The position numbers and the translations under genes were made by a program. The notes under the pieces are model-generated. The model was not told the origin of the DNA and did no database searches. It saw only the letters and a list, made by a program, of their open reading frames with translations. From Flavobacterium sp. (GTDB lineage: Bacteria > Bacteroidota > Bacteroidia > Flavobacteriales > Flavobacteriaceae), in contig NZ_JAIXSL010000018.1 of NCBI RefSeq assembly GCF_027484705.1, positions 1 through 64,000 on the forward strand: a stretch of 64,000 nucleotides of DNA, in the 5' to 3' direction. Below, piece by piece: positions 28,272-37,746 of the stretch (positions within the stretch are counted from its first letter, which is position 1; every line of letters begins with the position of its first letter).

Positions 28272-28319
28272 CAGAGAATAAACCTTTATTACAGGATATA
28301 TTTCCGACTTACTTTAGTT

Positions 28320-29936
28320 TCAACGTACCATCAATTTCTTCACTGTGGTATTGTTTTCTGAAGTAATTTTCAACAAATAAATACCCGACGACAAATCCAA
28401 TGGAATTTGGGTGTCGCTTGTAAAAATGCTATCGAATAATCGCACACCCGACATCGAATAAATGGCTACAGCTCCAGTTTCCAAACCCGTAATTTCGATA
28501 TAATTTGTAGCAGGATTCGGATATACAGCAACATCCAACTTGTTCGCTACTTGCTGCGCTACCGGTAAAGTGCCACCTGCGTAGGCATACAAATAAGCAA
28601 AAGCCTGATAGTATTGGTTGGCGATGTTGGCGTTATGCACAATAAGTGTATTCTCATCATTTTTGGTTTCTGCGGCTGTACTCCAATTGTGCGAGCCGAC
28701 CACAACCTGAGGATCGGAAGCGCTGTTGAAATTATCAATCACCATAAATTTGTGGTGCATGATGCCACTCGCGGAATACTCTACAGCTTGGCCTGCAGGC
28801 AATCCGGCTTGTAAATTTGCAATCTGATTTCCTGTAACCACCTCTAAATCAACAACTACATTCACATTCGTAACGCCACTGTTGTAGCGCGATAAGATAG
28901 CGTTGCTGAGACTGCTTCGGGTAATCAGCATCGTGGCAATGTCGATATCAGTATTGGCGCTGTAAATTGCGGTCACAATTTTAGCATTGGTGCCATCGCT
29001 AGGGCTGAAATAACTGTTGACGGTTTTCCCTCCGATATTGTAAGTATGTGGCGTATTATCCGTTTTATAAGGGCCGAATTTAGAAAGTGCAGTATTGGGT
29101 GTCATCGTATTGGAGCCCCACATTTCCTCAAACTCCATCGTATAGCCTAAAGCCAATGCCTGATCCTGAATCATAATCACGCTATTTCTGTCGGGGCCAT
29201 CGAGTTGTGAAGTAGTCCAATTCGTGGAGCCTGTCCAGACAAACGGTAGGTTCGCATCGCTGCTACGGGCGTCAAAAATGACAAACTTGTTGTGCATGAT
29301 TCCGTATTCAACAGCAGTCGGACTGGTCAATCTTGGTATTCCCGCGTTCAATAAAGGAATCATGACGCTGCTCGTGCTGCCATCATAAATGACACGCACC
29401 TGAACGCCGCGGTTATAAGCCGCATTAATCGCGCCGGCAATTCCGGAGGCTGCGCTCTGGGAATAGGAATTATAAATCGCAATGTCAAGCGTGCTCTGGC
29501 AAGTATTGATATAACTGATCAGCTTGTTATCGAGGGTATTGCCCAAATTGACCGCATTTTGAGTTTGGGCATAACTGACATCCACCGGATGGTTAAAATA
29601 AACATCGATGGTGCCGCTCGATAAGGATGGAGTCGCAACATAACTGTTTTTTGCAGTTGAAACAGCACTATCAAGTTCTTTGTATTCGAGCCTTAAAATG
29701 GTTGCAGGCTGCGTATTGATTGCAAAAGTATTTGGTTTTAAAGCGGCTACTGCAATTTCAGAACCATCCGAATTGTTGAACGCTTTAAGGCTGACAGCAT
29801 GGTCGAATTGCAATTCGATAGCATTGCGTTCGTACGTTAGCGTGTAATCCTGTTCTTTTACCGATTGCTGGCCAAAAGAAGTAATAGTCACAAGCAATAG
29901 GGTACACCATAGCGCTAGAGATTTAGCATGTTGCAT
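28320..29936 (-). CDS. T9SS-secreted phospholipase D-family enzyme
   Basis: A 538-residue secreted enzyme. Signal peptide ends TSFGQQ. The two HKD motifs of the phospholipase D superfamily are complete: HNKFVIFD (about residue 218) and HHKFMVIDN (about 396), each HxK-x4-D. The segments before them (ISYINTCQSTLDIAIYNSYS, WTGSTNWTTSQLDGPDRNS) match PLD-like nucleases. The last 70 residues are a T9SS sorting domain nearly identical in its end to that of the neighbour at 30019 (YSMSGVRLF, LDLSSGIYLLKITSENN). It hydrolyses phosphodiester bonds of phospholipid or nucleic acid outside the cell; the nuclease-type spacing favours nucleic acid. Confidence 0.9.
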   Translation of the reverse strand: MQHAKSLALWCTLLLVTITSFGQQSVKEQDYTLTYERNAIELQFDHAVSLKAFNNSDGSEIAVAALKPNTFAINTQPATILRLEYKELDSAVSTAKNSYVATPSLSSGTIDVYFNHPVDVSYAQTQNAVNLGNTLDNKLISYINTCQSTLDIAIYNSYSQSAASGIAGAINAAYNRGVQVRVIYDGSTSSVMIPLLNAGIPRLTSPTAVEYGIMHNKFVIFDARSSDANLPFVWTGSTNWTTSQLDGPDRNSVIMIQDQALALGYTMEFEEMWGSNTMTPNTALSKFGPYKTDNTPHTYNIGGKTVNSYFSPSDGTNAKIVTAIYSANTDIDIATMLITRSSLSNAILSRYNSGVTNVNVVVDLEVVTGNQIANLQAGLPAGQAVEYSASGIMHHKFMVIDNFNSASDPQVVVGSHNWSTAAETKNDENTLIVHNANIANQYYQAFAYLYAYAGGTLPVAQQVANKLDVAVYPNPATNYIEITGLETGAVAIYSMSGVRLFDSIFTSDTQIPLDLSSGIYLLKITSENNTTVKKLMVR

Positions 29937-30018
29937 AAATGATTTGATGTTAGGGCTTGTAGTGTAATTTCCGCTTGCAAATTTTGGAAACTTGGAATGG
30001 CTTGCAGGGTTTTTATTG

Positions 30019-31977
30019 TTATTTTACCGTCAATTTTTTGACTATGGAATTATTTTCTGAAGTGATTTTCATCATATAAATGCCACTCGACAAATCCAAT
30101 GGAATGCGCGTGTCGCTGTTGAAATCAGCGGCATATAACTTCGCACCAGACATCGAATAGATTTCCACTTTTCCCGAATTGACTCCTGAAATTAGCACAT
30201 AATCTTTTGCAGGATTCGGATATAAAACGACTTTATTTCCTGAGAATTTTTGTGTTGACAACGCCGAAAACCATTGTTCGCCTGCATGCGTTCCCCAGAT
30301 GTAATCCGCCAATAACGGATAATCGATGAACGGGTTGCGGTTCACTTGCCAAGTGTAGATATAATTGTTGCGGTTCATTTCAAAGTCATCGCGCGGATCC
30401 GAATGGTTCCAGGTAAGTAAAGTAGCCAAATCGCCAATCTGGCCGAAAGTGCCGTCAATAGGATTTCCGTTGACTACATTCAAACCATTGTAACGCACCG
30501 CCATATAAAACAAAGCCCGCGATACATCGCCTTTCCATGTTGAAGTTGCTGAAGCCGGACCGTTATAATCAACGCCGTAATTTCGGTTGTTTCTTGAAGA
30601 ATTTTCCTGTCCGTCAACGGCTCTCAAATGATGCGCATCAGACAATCCGGCACCGATATCATCCGGACCACTCGCAGCCCAAACATTGATTCCATCGGGA
30701 TTGGTGTTGTATAAATCGCCGTAATTTCCACGCGACTGACAATAGATGTGCTCACGGTTCCATTTGCCTACGATACTGCTACCGGTTTGATAATCAATCT
30801 TAGAACGCGGTTGTTCAGTATAAATTAACCAAACCTCACTGCTGTTCTGCGGATTCTGATCGGCTGTTTTTAGAATATTGATAATGTCGCCATAACTGTG
30901 TGCGCGCACCACCGCAGGATTGGCGATAATATCCTGAATGCCTTGTTTCAAGGCGGCTCCTGAAAGCCCTTCCAGCGAACTATAATAACCAACGGGTGCC
31001 GTACTCGATACATTTCCGTAAGTTGGGTTGGCAGGCGTTCCAAAAGGTAAAACGGTAAAATTCAGATCACGTACTCTAATAATCACGTTGTTGTTTTGCA
31101 GACTGTAACCGGTAGCAAGGTTGTTGACGGTAATTTTCATTTCTTCGTCGCCTTCATTGTTTCCATCATTTAAAATCTGGATGACTCGGATTGCTGAAGT
31201 TGATCCGGCCAAAATGGTTACTGAATTGACTCCGCTGTAATCGTTAGAATTGAAACTCCCATTATTGAGCGTAAATCCGATGTTGAGATTGGAAGTTACG
31301 GGTTGCGAAGTCGTAAAAGTGATGTCTATCGCTTGCCCTTCATTCACAGCAGTGGTATGCGCATTAATATTGAGATAGGTTAAAGCCGTTCCCGATCCGT
31401 CGTTGTTCATTCCCGGCGTGGGTGCTTTCACTTCGAACGTGCCATCAGTTTTTCTTTGCATCGATTCTATGGCCGCCGCGGAATTTACATTTTCATTGAT
31501 GCAAGTCGTAAGTCCGAAAATCGTCATCAAGGCTGTTGGTTGCACCGTCGCCCCGTTGGAATAAGCTACAGCATCGATTAATGAAGTGTTCGTTGCTGTG
31601 GTATTGTTAGGAAAATCCGTTGCGTTTCCGAGATATAAGGCTACCGCATCCGGGCCGTTTTGAAGCACCGCATTGGTCATTAAAATAGCTGGTGTGGGCG
31701 AAACCAAAGAATTACCAAAGTGAATAATGCCATTCACGTCCGTAACATAAGTATCCAAATCGAGTGCCAAATAACTTGTAGCGGCAGTTCCGGCAGCAGT
31801 TCCGTTGAAGAACACCAAAACATAACCATCAAGCGAAAAATTAGGTGTCGCGGATTTCAGCTCTATGAATTCAGCAGCGTCAGCACCTGGTGTATCGGCA
31901 TCAATTTCATTAATCACCACTTGGCTGTAGGAAACCATAGTGAAAATCAGGGCTATTATAAGGTATATTCTTTTCAT
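30019..31977 (-). CDS. T9SS-secreted endonuclease I with lamin-tail domain
   Basis: A 652-residue secreted nuclease. Signal peptide (ending YSQVV), a lamin-tail domain at about 22-170 (INEIDADTPGADAAEFIELK and VLFFNGTAAG), a Calx-beta-like domain at about 205-305 (VTILAGSTSAIRVIQILND), then endonuclease I (about 315-555) with WNREHIYCQSRGNYGDLYN, AGLSDAHHLRAVDGQENSSR and NNRNYGVDYNG. This is the His-Asn-Mg site of the EndA/NucM family. A T9SS sorting domain ends the protein (YPNPAKDYVLISG and SSGIYMMKITSENNS). It degrades DNA or RNA outside the cell, probably with the PLD-like neighbour. Confidence 0.92.
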   Translation of the reverse strand: MKRIYLIIALIFTMVSYSQVVINEIDADTPGADAAEFIELKSATPNFSLDGYVLVFFNGTAAGTAATSYLALDLDTYVTDVNGIIHFGNSLVSPTPAILMTNAVLQNGPDAVALYLGNATDFPNNTTATNTSLIDAVAYSNGATVQPTALMTIFGLTTCINENVNSAAAIESMQRKTDGTFEVKAPTPGMNNDGSGTALTYLNINAHTTAVNEGQAIDITFTTSQPVTSNLNIGFTLNNGSFNSNDYSGVNSVTILAGSTSAIRVIQILNDGNNEGDEEMKITVNNLATGYSLQNNNVIIRVRDLNFTVLPFGTPANPTYGNVSSTAPVGYYSSLEGLSGAALKQGIQDIIANPAVVRAHSYGDIINILKTADQNPQNSSEVWLIYTEQPRSKIDYQTGSSIVGKWNREHIYCQSRGNYGDLYNTNPDGINVWAASGPDDIGAGLSDAHHLRAVDGQENSSRNNRNYGVDYNGPASATSTWKGDVSRALFYMAVRYNGLNVVNGNPIDGTFGQIGDLATLLTWNHSDPRDDFEMNRNNYIYTWQVNRNPFIDYPLLADYIWGTHAGEQWFSALSTQKFSGNKVVLYPNPAKDYVLISGVNSGKVEIYSMSGAKLYAADFNSDTRIPLDLSSGIYMMKITSENNSIVKKLTVK

Positions 31978-32001
31978 GAGGCCGTTTTAAATTTAACCCG
32001 A

Positions 32002-32009
32002 CAAATATA
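32002..32009 (-). promoter_or_regulatory. -7 box of the endonuclease gene
   Basis: On the minus strand TATATTTG, 24 bases before the ATG at 31977. It fits TAnnTTTG. Confidence 0.55.
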
Positions 32010-32083
32010 AACATTAATTGATGCCATTAATCCACGGATTTCGTTAAAGTCCTGCACATTGCACAATAAAGCCAAAATAATGC

Positions 32084-32113
32084 TTTGAACTCCTATGAAA
32101 AGGTTTACTTTTG
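32084..32113 (+). promoter_or_regulatory. Promoter of the J-KTSC gene
   Basis: TTTG at 32084-32087, 18 bases, then TACTTTTG at 32106-32113: both elements of the Bacteroidota vegetative promoter with near-ideal spacing. It leaves a 70-base leader before the ATG at 32189. Confidence 0.7.
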
Positions 32114-32188
32114 CAAAAAATTTGAAAACGCTATCGTTCCTCCGATGAGAACGCCTAAGCAATATAAATCAACACGTTACCTTTACCT

Positions 32189-32629
32189 ATGAAAAAGATT
32201 GTCGAATACAGAAAGCTTTTGAATGTTGAAAAAACAGTGTCTTTGAAAGAGCTGAAAACCATTTACCGCAATGCGATGAAAGAAAGCCATCCTGATAAAT
32301 TTCAAGGCGATGACGCCGGCCTGAAACTCGCAGAAGAAAACAGCAAAAGCATTATCGAAGCTTATCATTTTCTGGTGAGCATCAATGCCGAAACCATCCA
32401 ACAAGGTTTACCGGAATATCAGGAAACCATCGCCAACGCTACAATCATCGATTATAAATATGAGAATATCCGCTTGACCGTTAACTTCTCTAACGGCAGC
32501 GTGTACGAATACATCAGCGTTCCGAAAGCGACTTACATCAAAATGGTCAACGCCGATTCTCCGGGAAGGTTTGCGAAAAGACATATATTGAATGCTTTTC
32601 CTTATAGAAAAGTGAGCAACCAAGAATAA
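32189..32629 (+). CDS. J-domain protein with C-terminal KTSC domain
   Basis: A 146-residue cytoplasmic protein. The N-terminal 65 residues form a J-like domain with the HPD signature (KESHPDKFQG, His34-Pro35-Asp36), which in other proteins stimulates DnaK ATPase. The C-terminal part (about 83-142) is a KTSC domain (IIDYKYENIRLTVNFSNGSV, then YEYISVPKATYIKMVNADSP and FAKRHILNAFPYRK). The KTSC lysine and tyrosine are present in the usual order. Its function in the cell is unknown; it may target DnaK to a nucleic acid or lysyl-tRNA synthetase-related partner. It ends just before a bidirectional terminator. Confidence 0.88.
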   Translation: MKKIVEYRKLLNVEKTVSLKELKTIYRNAMKESHPDKFQGDDAGLKLAEENSKSIIEAYHFLVSINAETIQQGLPEYQETIANATIIDYKYENIRLTVNFSNGSVYEYISVPKATYIKMVNADSPGRFAKRHILNAFPYRKVSNQE

Positions 32630-32690
32630 AATACATAAAGTGATTCTAACTTTTTGAGGTTTTCTCAACTTCATTAAATTCGGAAAAGAA

Positions 32691-32719
32691 AAAGGGTTTA
32701 TCAAAACGATAAACCCTTT
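32691..32719. terminator. Bidirectional terminator
   Basis: AAAGGGTTTATC (32691-32702) and GATAAACCCTTT (32708-32719) pair perfectly across a five-base loop, with T-rich runs on both outer sides. It serves the J-KTSC gene on the plus strand and the MoxR gene on the minus strand. Confidence 0.9.
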
Positions 32720-32723
32720 TTTA

Positions 32724-34187
32724 TTATAGTTGGCTGAAATAACTGCCAAACTTATCCTTAAACTGATAGCCGCTGACGAAACGATCTTTGCTGAGTTTGT
32801 CGTATTCCACCAAGCTCCACAAAATGAATTCTTTCATGAAATAGCGGTCTTCTTTAGGCAATTCGGGTTGGTATTTTTTGATTAAAATATCCAATGGAAT
32901 GATTGAATCAAGTATCTTTTTATAGTCTTCATCGGTACTATCGTCTAGCAATTCAAAACCCGATTCATTAAAAAACCAATCGATGATATCGCTGTAAGCC
33001 GTTTTCTCACCGCTTTTCTCCAACTTCTCAATTTTCGGGAAATACGCCGGTAAAAACGTATGAATAGCATCTCCAATCAAATGCTGAGCGACTTCCGCGG
33101 CGCCTTCCTGTTCGCCTTCGTAGACCAACTCGACTTTTCCGGTAATGGCAGGAATAATGCCCATGAAATCAGACAAACGCACCGTAGTTTTGTCCTCGCT
33201 GTTTTTGAGTGCGCGACGTTCAGCGGTACTTAACAAATTTTCATAAGCGGTAATGCTCATACGCGCAGAAACACCACTTTTATTGTCGATGAATTCACTT
33301 TCTCGCGCTTCAAAACTGATCTGCTCCAATAAATCTTTTGCGAGTGCGGGCACATGAACCATGTCGTTTTGCAAAGCATCTAATTTGGCTTCCTGTTCCG
33401 TAATTGTTCTGGCAATCGCAATCGATTCGGGATAATGCGTCAGAATTTGGGAACCTATTCGGTCTTTCAATGGCGTGACGATGCTACCACGATTCGTGTA
33501 ATCTTCAGGATTCGCAGTGAATACGAACTGCATATCCAACGGCAATCTCAATTTGAAGCCACGGATTTGAATGTCGCCTTCCTGCAAAATATTAAACAAC
33601 GCCACTTGAATTCTGGCTTGTAAATCTGGCAATTCGTTAATCACGAAAATGCAACGGTTCGCTCTTGGAATCATCCCAAAGTGAATCACGCGATCATCGG
33701 CATAAGACAATTTGAGATTCGCAGCTTTGATCGGATCGACATCGCCAATTAAATCGGCAACGGTAACATCAGGCGTGGCGAGTTTTTCGGAGAAACGTTC
33801 AGATCGGTGCAACCAAGAAATCGGAGTATTGTCGCCATGTTCTGCGATCAAATCTTTAGCAAATCGCGACATCGGTTTGAGCGGATCGTCATTGATTTCA
33901 GAACCTGTGACAAACGGAATGTATTCGTCGAGCAGTTCGATCATCTTGCGCGCCAATCTGGTTTTGGCCTGGCCGCGAAGCCCGAGTAAATTGATGTTGT
34001 GACGTGAAAGAATCGCGCGTTCGAGTTCGGGAATTACGGAATTCTCAAAGCCGTGGACGCCTTCAAAAACAGGTTTCCCCGATTGGATTTTGTGTCTGAG
34101 GTTTTCACGCAATTCATCTTTAATCGATTTGCTTTGATATCCGGATTTTATTAAATCGCCTAACGTATTGATTTGGTCTATTTTCAT
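32724..34187 (-). CDS. MoxR/magnesium-chelatase-like AAA+ ATPase
   Basis: A 487-residue ATPase. I place the start at the ATG at 34187 (MKIDQINTLGDL), 10 bases after the stop of the upstream gene; a longer frame would run back into that gene. Walker A is GLRGQAKTRLARKM. Walker B is CIFVINELPDL, where the usual Asp is Asn, as in the ChlI-like group of this family, followed by QVALFNILQEGDIQIRGF. A sensor region with FTANPEDYTNRG and ITLPLKDR-type sequence follows. These ATPases act with VWA partners as chaperones that remodel or metalate other proteins. The VWA partner is the next gene upstream. Confidence 0.9.
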   Translation of the reverse strand: MKIDQINTLGDLIKSGYQSKSIKDELRENLRHKIQSGKPVFEGVHGFENSVIPELERAILSRHNINLLGLRGQAKTRLARKMIELLDEYIPFVTGSEINDDPLKPMSRFAKDLIAEHGDNTPISWLHRSERFSEKLATPDVTVADLIGDVDPIKAANLKLSYADDRVIHFGMIPRANRCIFVINELPDLQARIQVALFNILQEGDIQIRGFKLRLPLDMQFVFTANPEDYTNRGSIVTPLKDRIGSQILTHYPESIAIARTITEQEAKLDALQNDMVHVPALAKDLLEQISFEARESEFIDNKSGVSARMSITAYENLLSTAERRALKNSEDKTTVRLSDFMGIIPAITGKVELVYEGEQEGAAEVAQHLIGDAIHTFLPAYFPKIEKLEKSGEKTAYSDIIDWFFNESGFELLDDSTDEDYKKILDSIIPLDILIKKYQPELPKEDRYFMKEFILWSLVEYDKLSKDRFVSGYQFKDKFGSYFSQL

Positions 34188-34197
34188 TTTTAATTTT

Positions 34198-35316
34198 CTA
34201 TTTGATTCTTTTTTTGCGGTTGGTTTCATAATCCTCGAAAATCATTTCGCCCAAACCTTTGAGTCCGGTATAAAAGGCTTTCCCTTGGTTGGCTTCCGTA
34301 AAATGATTCACAAACCGCTGCAAATACGGATCTTGTGCAATCATAAACGTTGTGATTGGAATGTGTAATTTTCTCGCCTGTTGGGCCTGATTGTAACATT
34401 TATCGACAATGTATTCATCTAATCCGTTGCTGTTCATATAATAAGAACCATCGCGTTCGCGCACACAACTTGGCTTGCCGTCAGTAATCATAAAAATCTG
34501 TTTGTTGGTGTTGCGTTTGCGTCGCAATAAATCCATGGCGAGTTGTAAACCGGCGACCGTATTGGTGTGATAAGGGCCAACTTTGAGATAAGGCAAATCG
34601 CGAATTGCTATCGTCCAGGCATCGTTTCCGAAGACCAAAATATCTAAAGTATCTTTCGGGTAACGCGTCGTAATAAGCTCAGCCAGAGCCATCGCTACTT
34701 TTTTTGCGGGTGTAATTCTATCTTCGCCGTACAAAATCATACTGTGGCTGATGTCGATCATCAAAACGGTGCTCATTTGCGCTTTGAACTGCGTTTCCTC
34801 AACAATCAAATCGTTTTCCGTCAGCATAAAATCTTCCGCGCCGTTGTTGATCTGCGCATTGCGAAGGCTTTCCGTGAGTGCGATGCGTTCGAGTCCGTCG
34901 CCAAAATGGAATTCACGGAACTCGCCCGTATGTTCATCGCCATTTCCGGAATGCTTGGTTTTATGATTGCCGTTGCCCGAGCGTTTTAGATTGCCGAAAA
35001 TCTGGTCGAGCGCCTGCTGGCGGATGGCGCGTTCGGTCTTGGCTGTAATGCCTGTATTAGAGGAACCGTCGTCCTGAATTTCTTCACGGATGTAACCTTT
35101 CTTTTTGAGATCTTCCACGAAATCATCGAGCGTATAACTCGGATCCGTGAGTTTATATTCCTTGTCGAGGGCGCCCAACCAATCCATCGCTTCGTCAAAA
35201 TCGCCTGAAGTGTGCGTGATGAGTTCCTTGAAGATTTCAAACAATTTATCGAAAGGCGTTTGAAACGGCGCCTCGTACGATTTGAAGAAAAATCCTTTTC
35301 TATCCGTTTTTTCCAT
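34198..35316 (-). CDS. VWA-domain partner of MoxR
   Basis: A 372-residue cytoplasmic protein. The C-terminal half is a von Willebrand A domain with the MIDAS motif MIDISHSM (about residue 190; Asp-x-Ser-x-Ser), DILVFGND and ITDGKPSC. The N-terminal half is helical and charged, with a Gly/His-rich linker (RSGNGNHKTKHSGNGDEHTG). It pairs with the AAA+ ATPase at 32724 (10-base spacing), the MoxR-VWA arrangement thought to assemble or activate target proteins. The client is not indicated by neighbours. Confidence 0.9.
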   Translation of the reverse strand: MEKTDRKGFFFKSYEAPFQTPFDKLFEIFKELITHTSGDFDEAMDWLGALDKEYKLTDPSYTLDDFVEDLKKKGYIREEIQDDGSSNTGITAKTERAIRQQALDQIFGNLKRSGNGNHKTKHSGNGDEHTGEFREFHFGDGLERIALTESLRNAQINNGAEDFMLTENDLIVEETQFKAQMSTVLMIDISHSMILYGEDRITPAKKVAMALAELITTRYPKDTLDILVFGNDAWTIAIRDLPYLKVGPYHTNTVAGLQLAMDLLRRKRNTNKQIFMITDGKPSCVRERDGSYYMNSNGLDEYIVDKCYNQAQQARKLHIPITTFMIAQDPYLQRFVNHFTEANQGKAFYTGLKGLGEMIFEDYETNRKKRIK

Positions 35317-35452
35317 AGCGTATAAAATTACTGTATTGAAAATGTAACGGCAATAAACGTCTACTAATTTTTAGTTAAAAGAATTTGGACGACAGAGCGC
35401 TGCTGTTTGATTGGTTTTCATTTATCTTTACGCAGCTGAAATTTGAAGCCTT

Positions 35453-36238
35453 ATGGAATATTTTGGATACCTCGCTTCCATCTTAATCGGAATCACTTTA
35501 GGCCTCATCGGCGGCGGCGGAAGCATTCTGACCGTTCCGATTTTGGTTTACCTTTTCAGAATCGAGCCCGAAAGCGCTACGAGTTATTCCTTATTTATTG
35601 TTGGCATTACGGCGATGGTCGGAAGTTATAGGCATTATGCTTTGGGAAATCTGAAAGTGAAATCGGCTTTGTACTTTGCATTACCTTCAATCCTTTCGTT
35701 GCTGATTGTCCGCAAAATCCTGTTGCCAAAAATCCCGCACACTTTATTTTTCATTGATGGTTTTGAAGTGACAAAAGACCTGCTGATCATGATCGTTTTC
35801 GCGTTATTGATGATGGCTGCTTCGCTGTCAATGATTCGTAAAACCAAAACCGTTGAAACTGCTGTCGTCCACTTTCCGAGACTTGCGTTGATTGGTTTGC
35901 TCGTTGGGTTCATCACAGGATTTTTAGGCGCTGGCGGTGGATTTTTAATTATTCCGGCGTTGTTATTTTTTGCCAACCTTCCGATGAAACAAGCTGTCGG
36001 AACTTCATTATTCATCATTTTCATCAATTCACTCATTGGTTTTGCCGGTGATATGATTGGCGGTATTTCAATCGATTTCAGACTGCTTTTTACGGTTACT
36101 GCCATTGCCATTTTGGGCATGCTCATCGGCACCCAACTTTCTAAAAAAATCGACGGCGCCAAACTCAAACCTGTTTTCGGTTGGTTCGTGCTGCTTATGG
36201 GAATTTACATCATCGCCAAAGAAATTTTCCTCAAATAA
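35453..36238 (+). CDS. TauE/SafE-family sulfite/anion permease
   Basis: A 261-residue membrane protein with about eight helices arranged as two inverted halves, each opening with a Gly-rich turn: LIGGGGSILTVPILVYL and FLGAGGGFLIIPALLFFANL. That is the TauE/SafE signature. It probably exports sulfite, thiosulfate or a related organosulfur anion. It stands directly upstream of, and in the same direction as, persulfide-dioxygenase/rhodanese genes, so a role in removing sulfur-oxidation products is likely. Confidence 0.9.
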   Translation: MEYFGYLASILIGITLGLIGGGGSILTVPILVYLFRIEPESATSYSLFIVGITAMVGSYRHYALGNLKVKSALYFALPSILSLLIVRKILLPKIPHTLFFIDGFEVTKDLLIMIVFALLMMAASLSMIRKTKTVETAVVHFPRLALIGLLVGFITGFLGAGGGFLIIPALLFFANLPMKQAVGTSLFIIFINSLIGFAGDMIGGISIDFRLLFTVTAIAILGMLIGTQLSKKIDGAKLKPVFGWFVLLMGIYIIAKEIFLK

Positions 36239-36245
36239 CGTTATG

Positions 36246-36257
36246 TGACAAAAGTCA
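36246..36257. promoter_or_regulatory. Crp/Fnr-like box
   Basis: TGAC-AAAA-GTCA is a perfect dyad of the Crp/Fnr type. Its centre lies about 42 bases before the transcription start predicted from the promoter at 36261-36288, the usual place for an activator that touches RNA polymerase. Confidence 0.6.
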
Positions 36258-36260
36258 TAG

Positions 36261-36288
36261 TTTGTTCCCTATCGGGCTTTTAATTTTG
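36261..36288 (+). promoter_or_regulatory. Promoter of the persulfide dioxygenase operon
   Basis: TTTG at 36261-36264, 16 bases, then TAATTTTG at 36281-36288. The spacer is shorter than the usual 17-19, which fits a promoter that needs an activator bound at the box just upstream. Confidence 0.6.
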
Positions 36289-36312
36289 CGATACAATCCA
36301 AATTGAATCCAG

Positions 36313-37728
36313 ATGAAAATTGAACAAATCTATACCGGATGCATTGCCCACGCGGCTTATTATATTGAGAATAAAGGCGAGGCGGCGATTTTCGACCCGT
36401 TGCGTGAAGTGCAACCTTACATCGACCGCGCTGATAAAGACCACGCTAAAATAAAGTACGTTTTCGAGACGCATTTCCATGCTGATTTCGTTTCGGGGCA
36501 TCTCGATTTGGCTAAAAAAACAAACGCCACGATTGTGTACGGCCCAAGCGCAAAACCCAACTTTGAGGCTTTAATCGCGGAAGACAACCAATTGTTCAAA
36601 GTCGGCGATTATACGATCAAAGTATTGCACACGCCAGGCCACACGATGGAAAGCACTTCTTACCTATTGATTGATGAACACGGAAAACAACACGGCATCA
36701 TTACCGGCGACACCTTATTCATTGGTGATGTCGGACGACCGGATTTGGCACAACATGTCATCGCTGAACTGACGCAGGATAAACTCGCGCGTCTTTTATA
36801 CCATTCACTGCGCGATAAAATCATGCCTTTGGCGGACGACCTGATTGTTTATCCGAACCACGGTGCCGGAAGCGCCTGCGGCAAAATGATGAGCAAGGAA
36901 ACCACCGATACTTTAGGCAATCAGAAACGCACCAATTATGCCTTGAATCCAAACTTGAGTGAAGATGCATTCGTCAAAGCTTTGCTCAACGGGCTCACCA
37001 ATCCGCCGGGATATTTCCCTAAAAATGTGTTGATGAACATCAACGGTTATGAAAGCCTCGACCATGTCATGGAAAGAGCAAGACAACCGCTAACGCCCAT
37101 AGAATTTGAAGCCATAGCCAACGAAAGCGACATCTTGATTTTAGACACCAGACCCGCAGCTGAATTTGCCAAGGGTTTCATTCCGAACAGCATCAACATC
37201 GGGCTCAATGGTAATTTTGCGATGTGGGTTGGCGAAATGATTCACGACATCAAGCAAAGAATACTTCTGGTTACTGAACCCGGCAAAGAGGAAGAAAGCA
37301 TGATTCGTTTATCTCGCGTGGGTTACGACTATACGATTGGTTACCTCAAAGGCGGTTTCGAATCATGGGAAAAATCAGGATGTGAAACCGATTCCATCGG
37401 CAGAATCACTCCGGAAATTCTCGAAGAACAACTGGCGCATCAGAAAATTCTTGTCGTGGATGTCAGAAAAAAATCAGAATTCGAATCGGAACATCTGGTG
37501 GATGCCATCAATATTCCGATGCATGAAATCAACCAGCATTTGGCGGAATTCCCAAAGGACAAACCTTTCATCCTGCATTGCGCGGGCGGTTATCGCAGTA
37601 TCATTGCCGGATCGGTTTTGAAACAACGCGGCTGGGATAATTTCGTGGATGTCATCGGCGGTTATGATGCGATCAAAAAAACGGCGCTGCCAAGAACTGA
37701 ATATGTATGTCCGACAACACTTTTATAA
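36313..37728 (+). CDS. Persulfide dioxygenase-rhodanese fusion, paralogue 1
   Basis: A 471-residue cytoplasmic protein. The N-terminal metallo-beta-lactamase fold (about 1-230) is ETHE1-like: ETHFHADFVSGHLDLA, LHTPGHTMESTSYLL, TGDTLFIGDVGRPDLAQH and YPNHGAGSACG. The His of the HxHxDH motif that binds a second metal is Phe, which suits a single-iron persulfide dioxygenase. Two rhodanese domains follow. The first (about 255-360) has no cysteine in its active loop (LLVTEPGKEEES) and should be inactive; the second (about 375-465) has HCAGGYRS. It oxidises glutathione or protein persulfide and passes sulfur. Downstream rhodanese and DUF2892 genes belong to the operon. Confidence 0.9.
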   Translation: MKIEQIYTGCIAHAAYYIENKGEAAIFDPLREVQPYIDRADKDHAKIKYVFETHFHADFVSGHLDLAKKTNATIVYGPSAKPNFEALIAEDNQLFKVGDYTIKVLHTPGHTMESTSYLLIDEHGKQHGIITGDTLFIGDVGRPDLAQHVIAELTQDKLARLLYHSLRDKIMPLADDLIVYPNHGAGSACGKMMSKETTDTLGNQKRTNYALNPNLSEDAFVKALLNGLTNPPGYFPKNVLMNINGYESLDHVMERARQPLTPIEFEAIANESDILILDTRPAAEFAKGFIPNSINIGLNGNFAMWVGEMIHDIKQRILLVTEPGKEEESMIRLSRVGYDYTIGYLKGGFESWEKSGCETDSIGRITPEILEEQLAHQKILVVDVRKKSEFESEHLVDAINIPMHEINQHLAEFPKDKPFILHCAGGYRSIIAGSVLKQRGWDNFVDVIGGYDAIKKTALPRTEYVCPTTLL

Positions 37729-37746
37729 CTTTAAAATTCCAAAATC

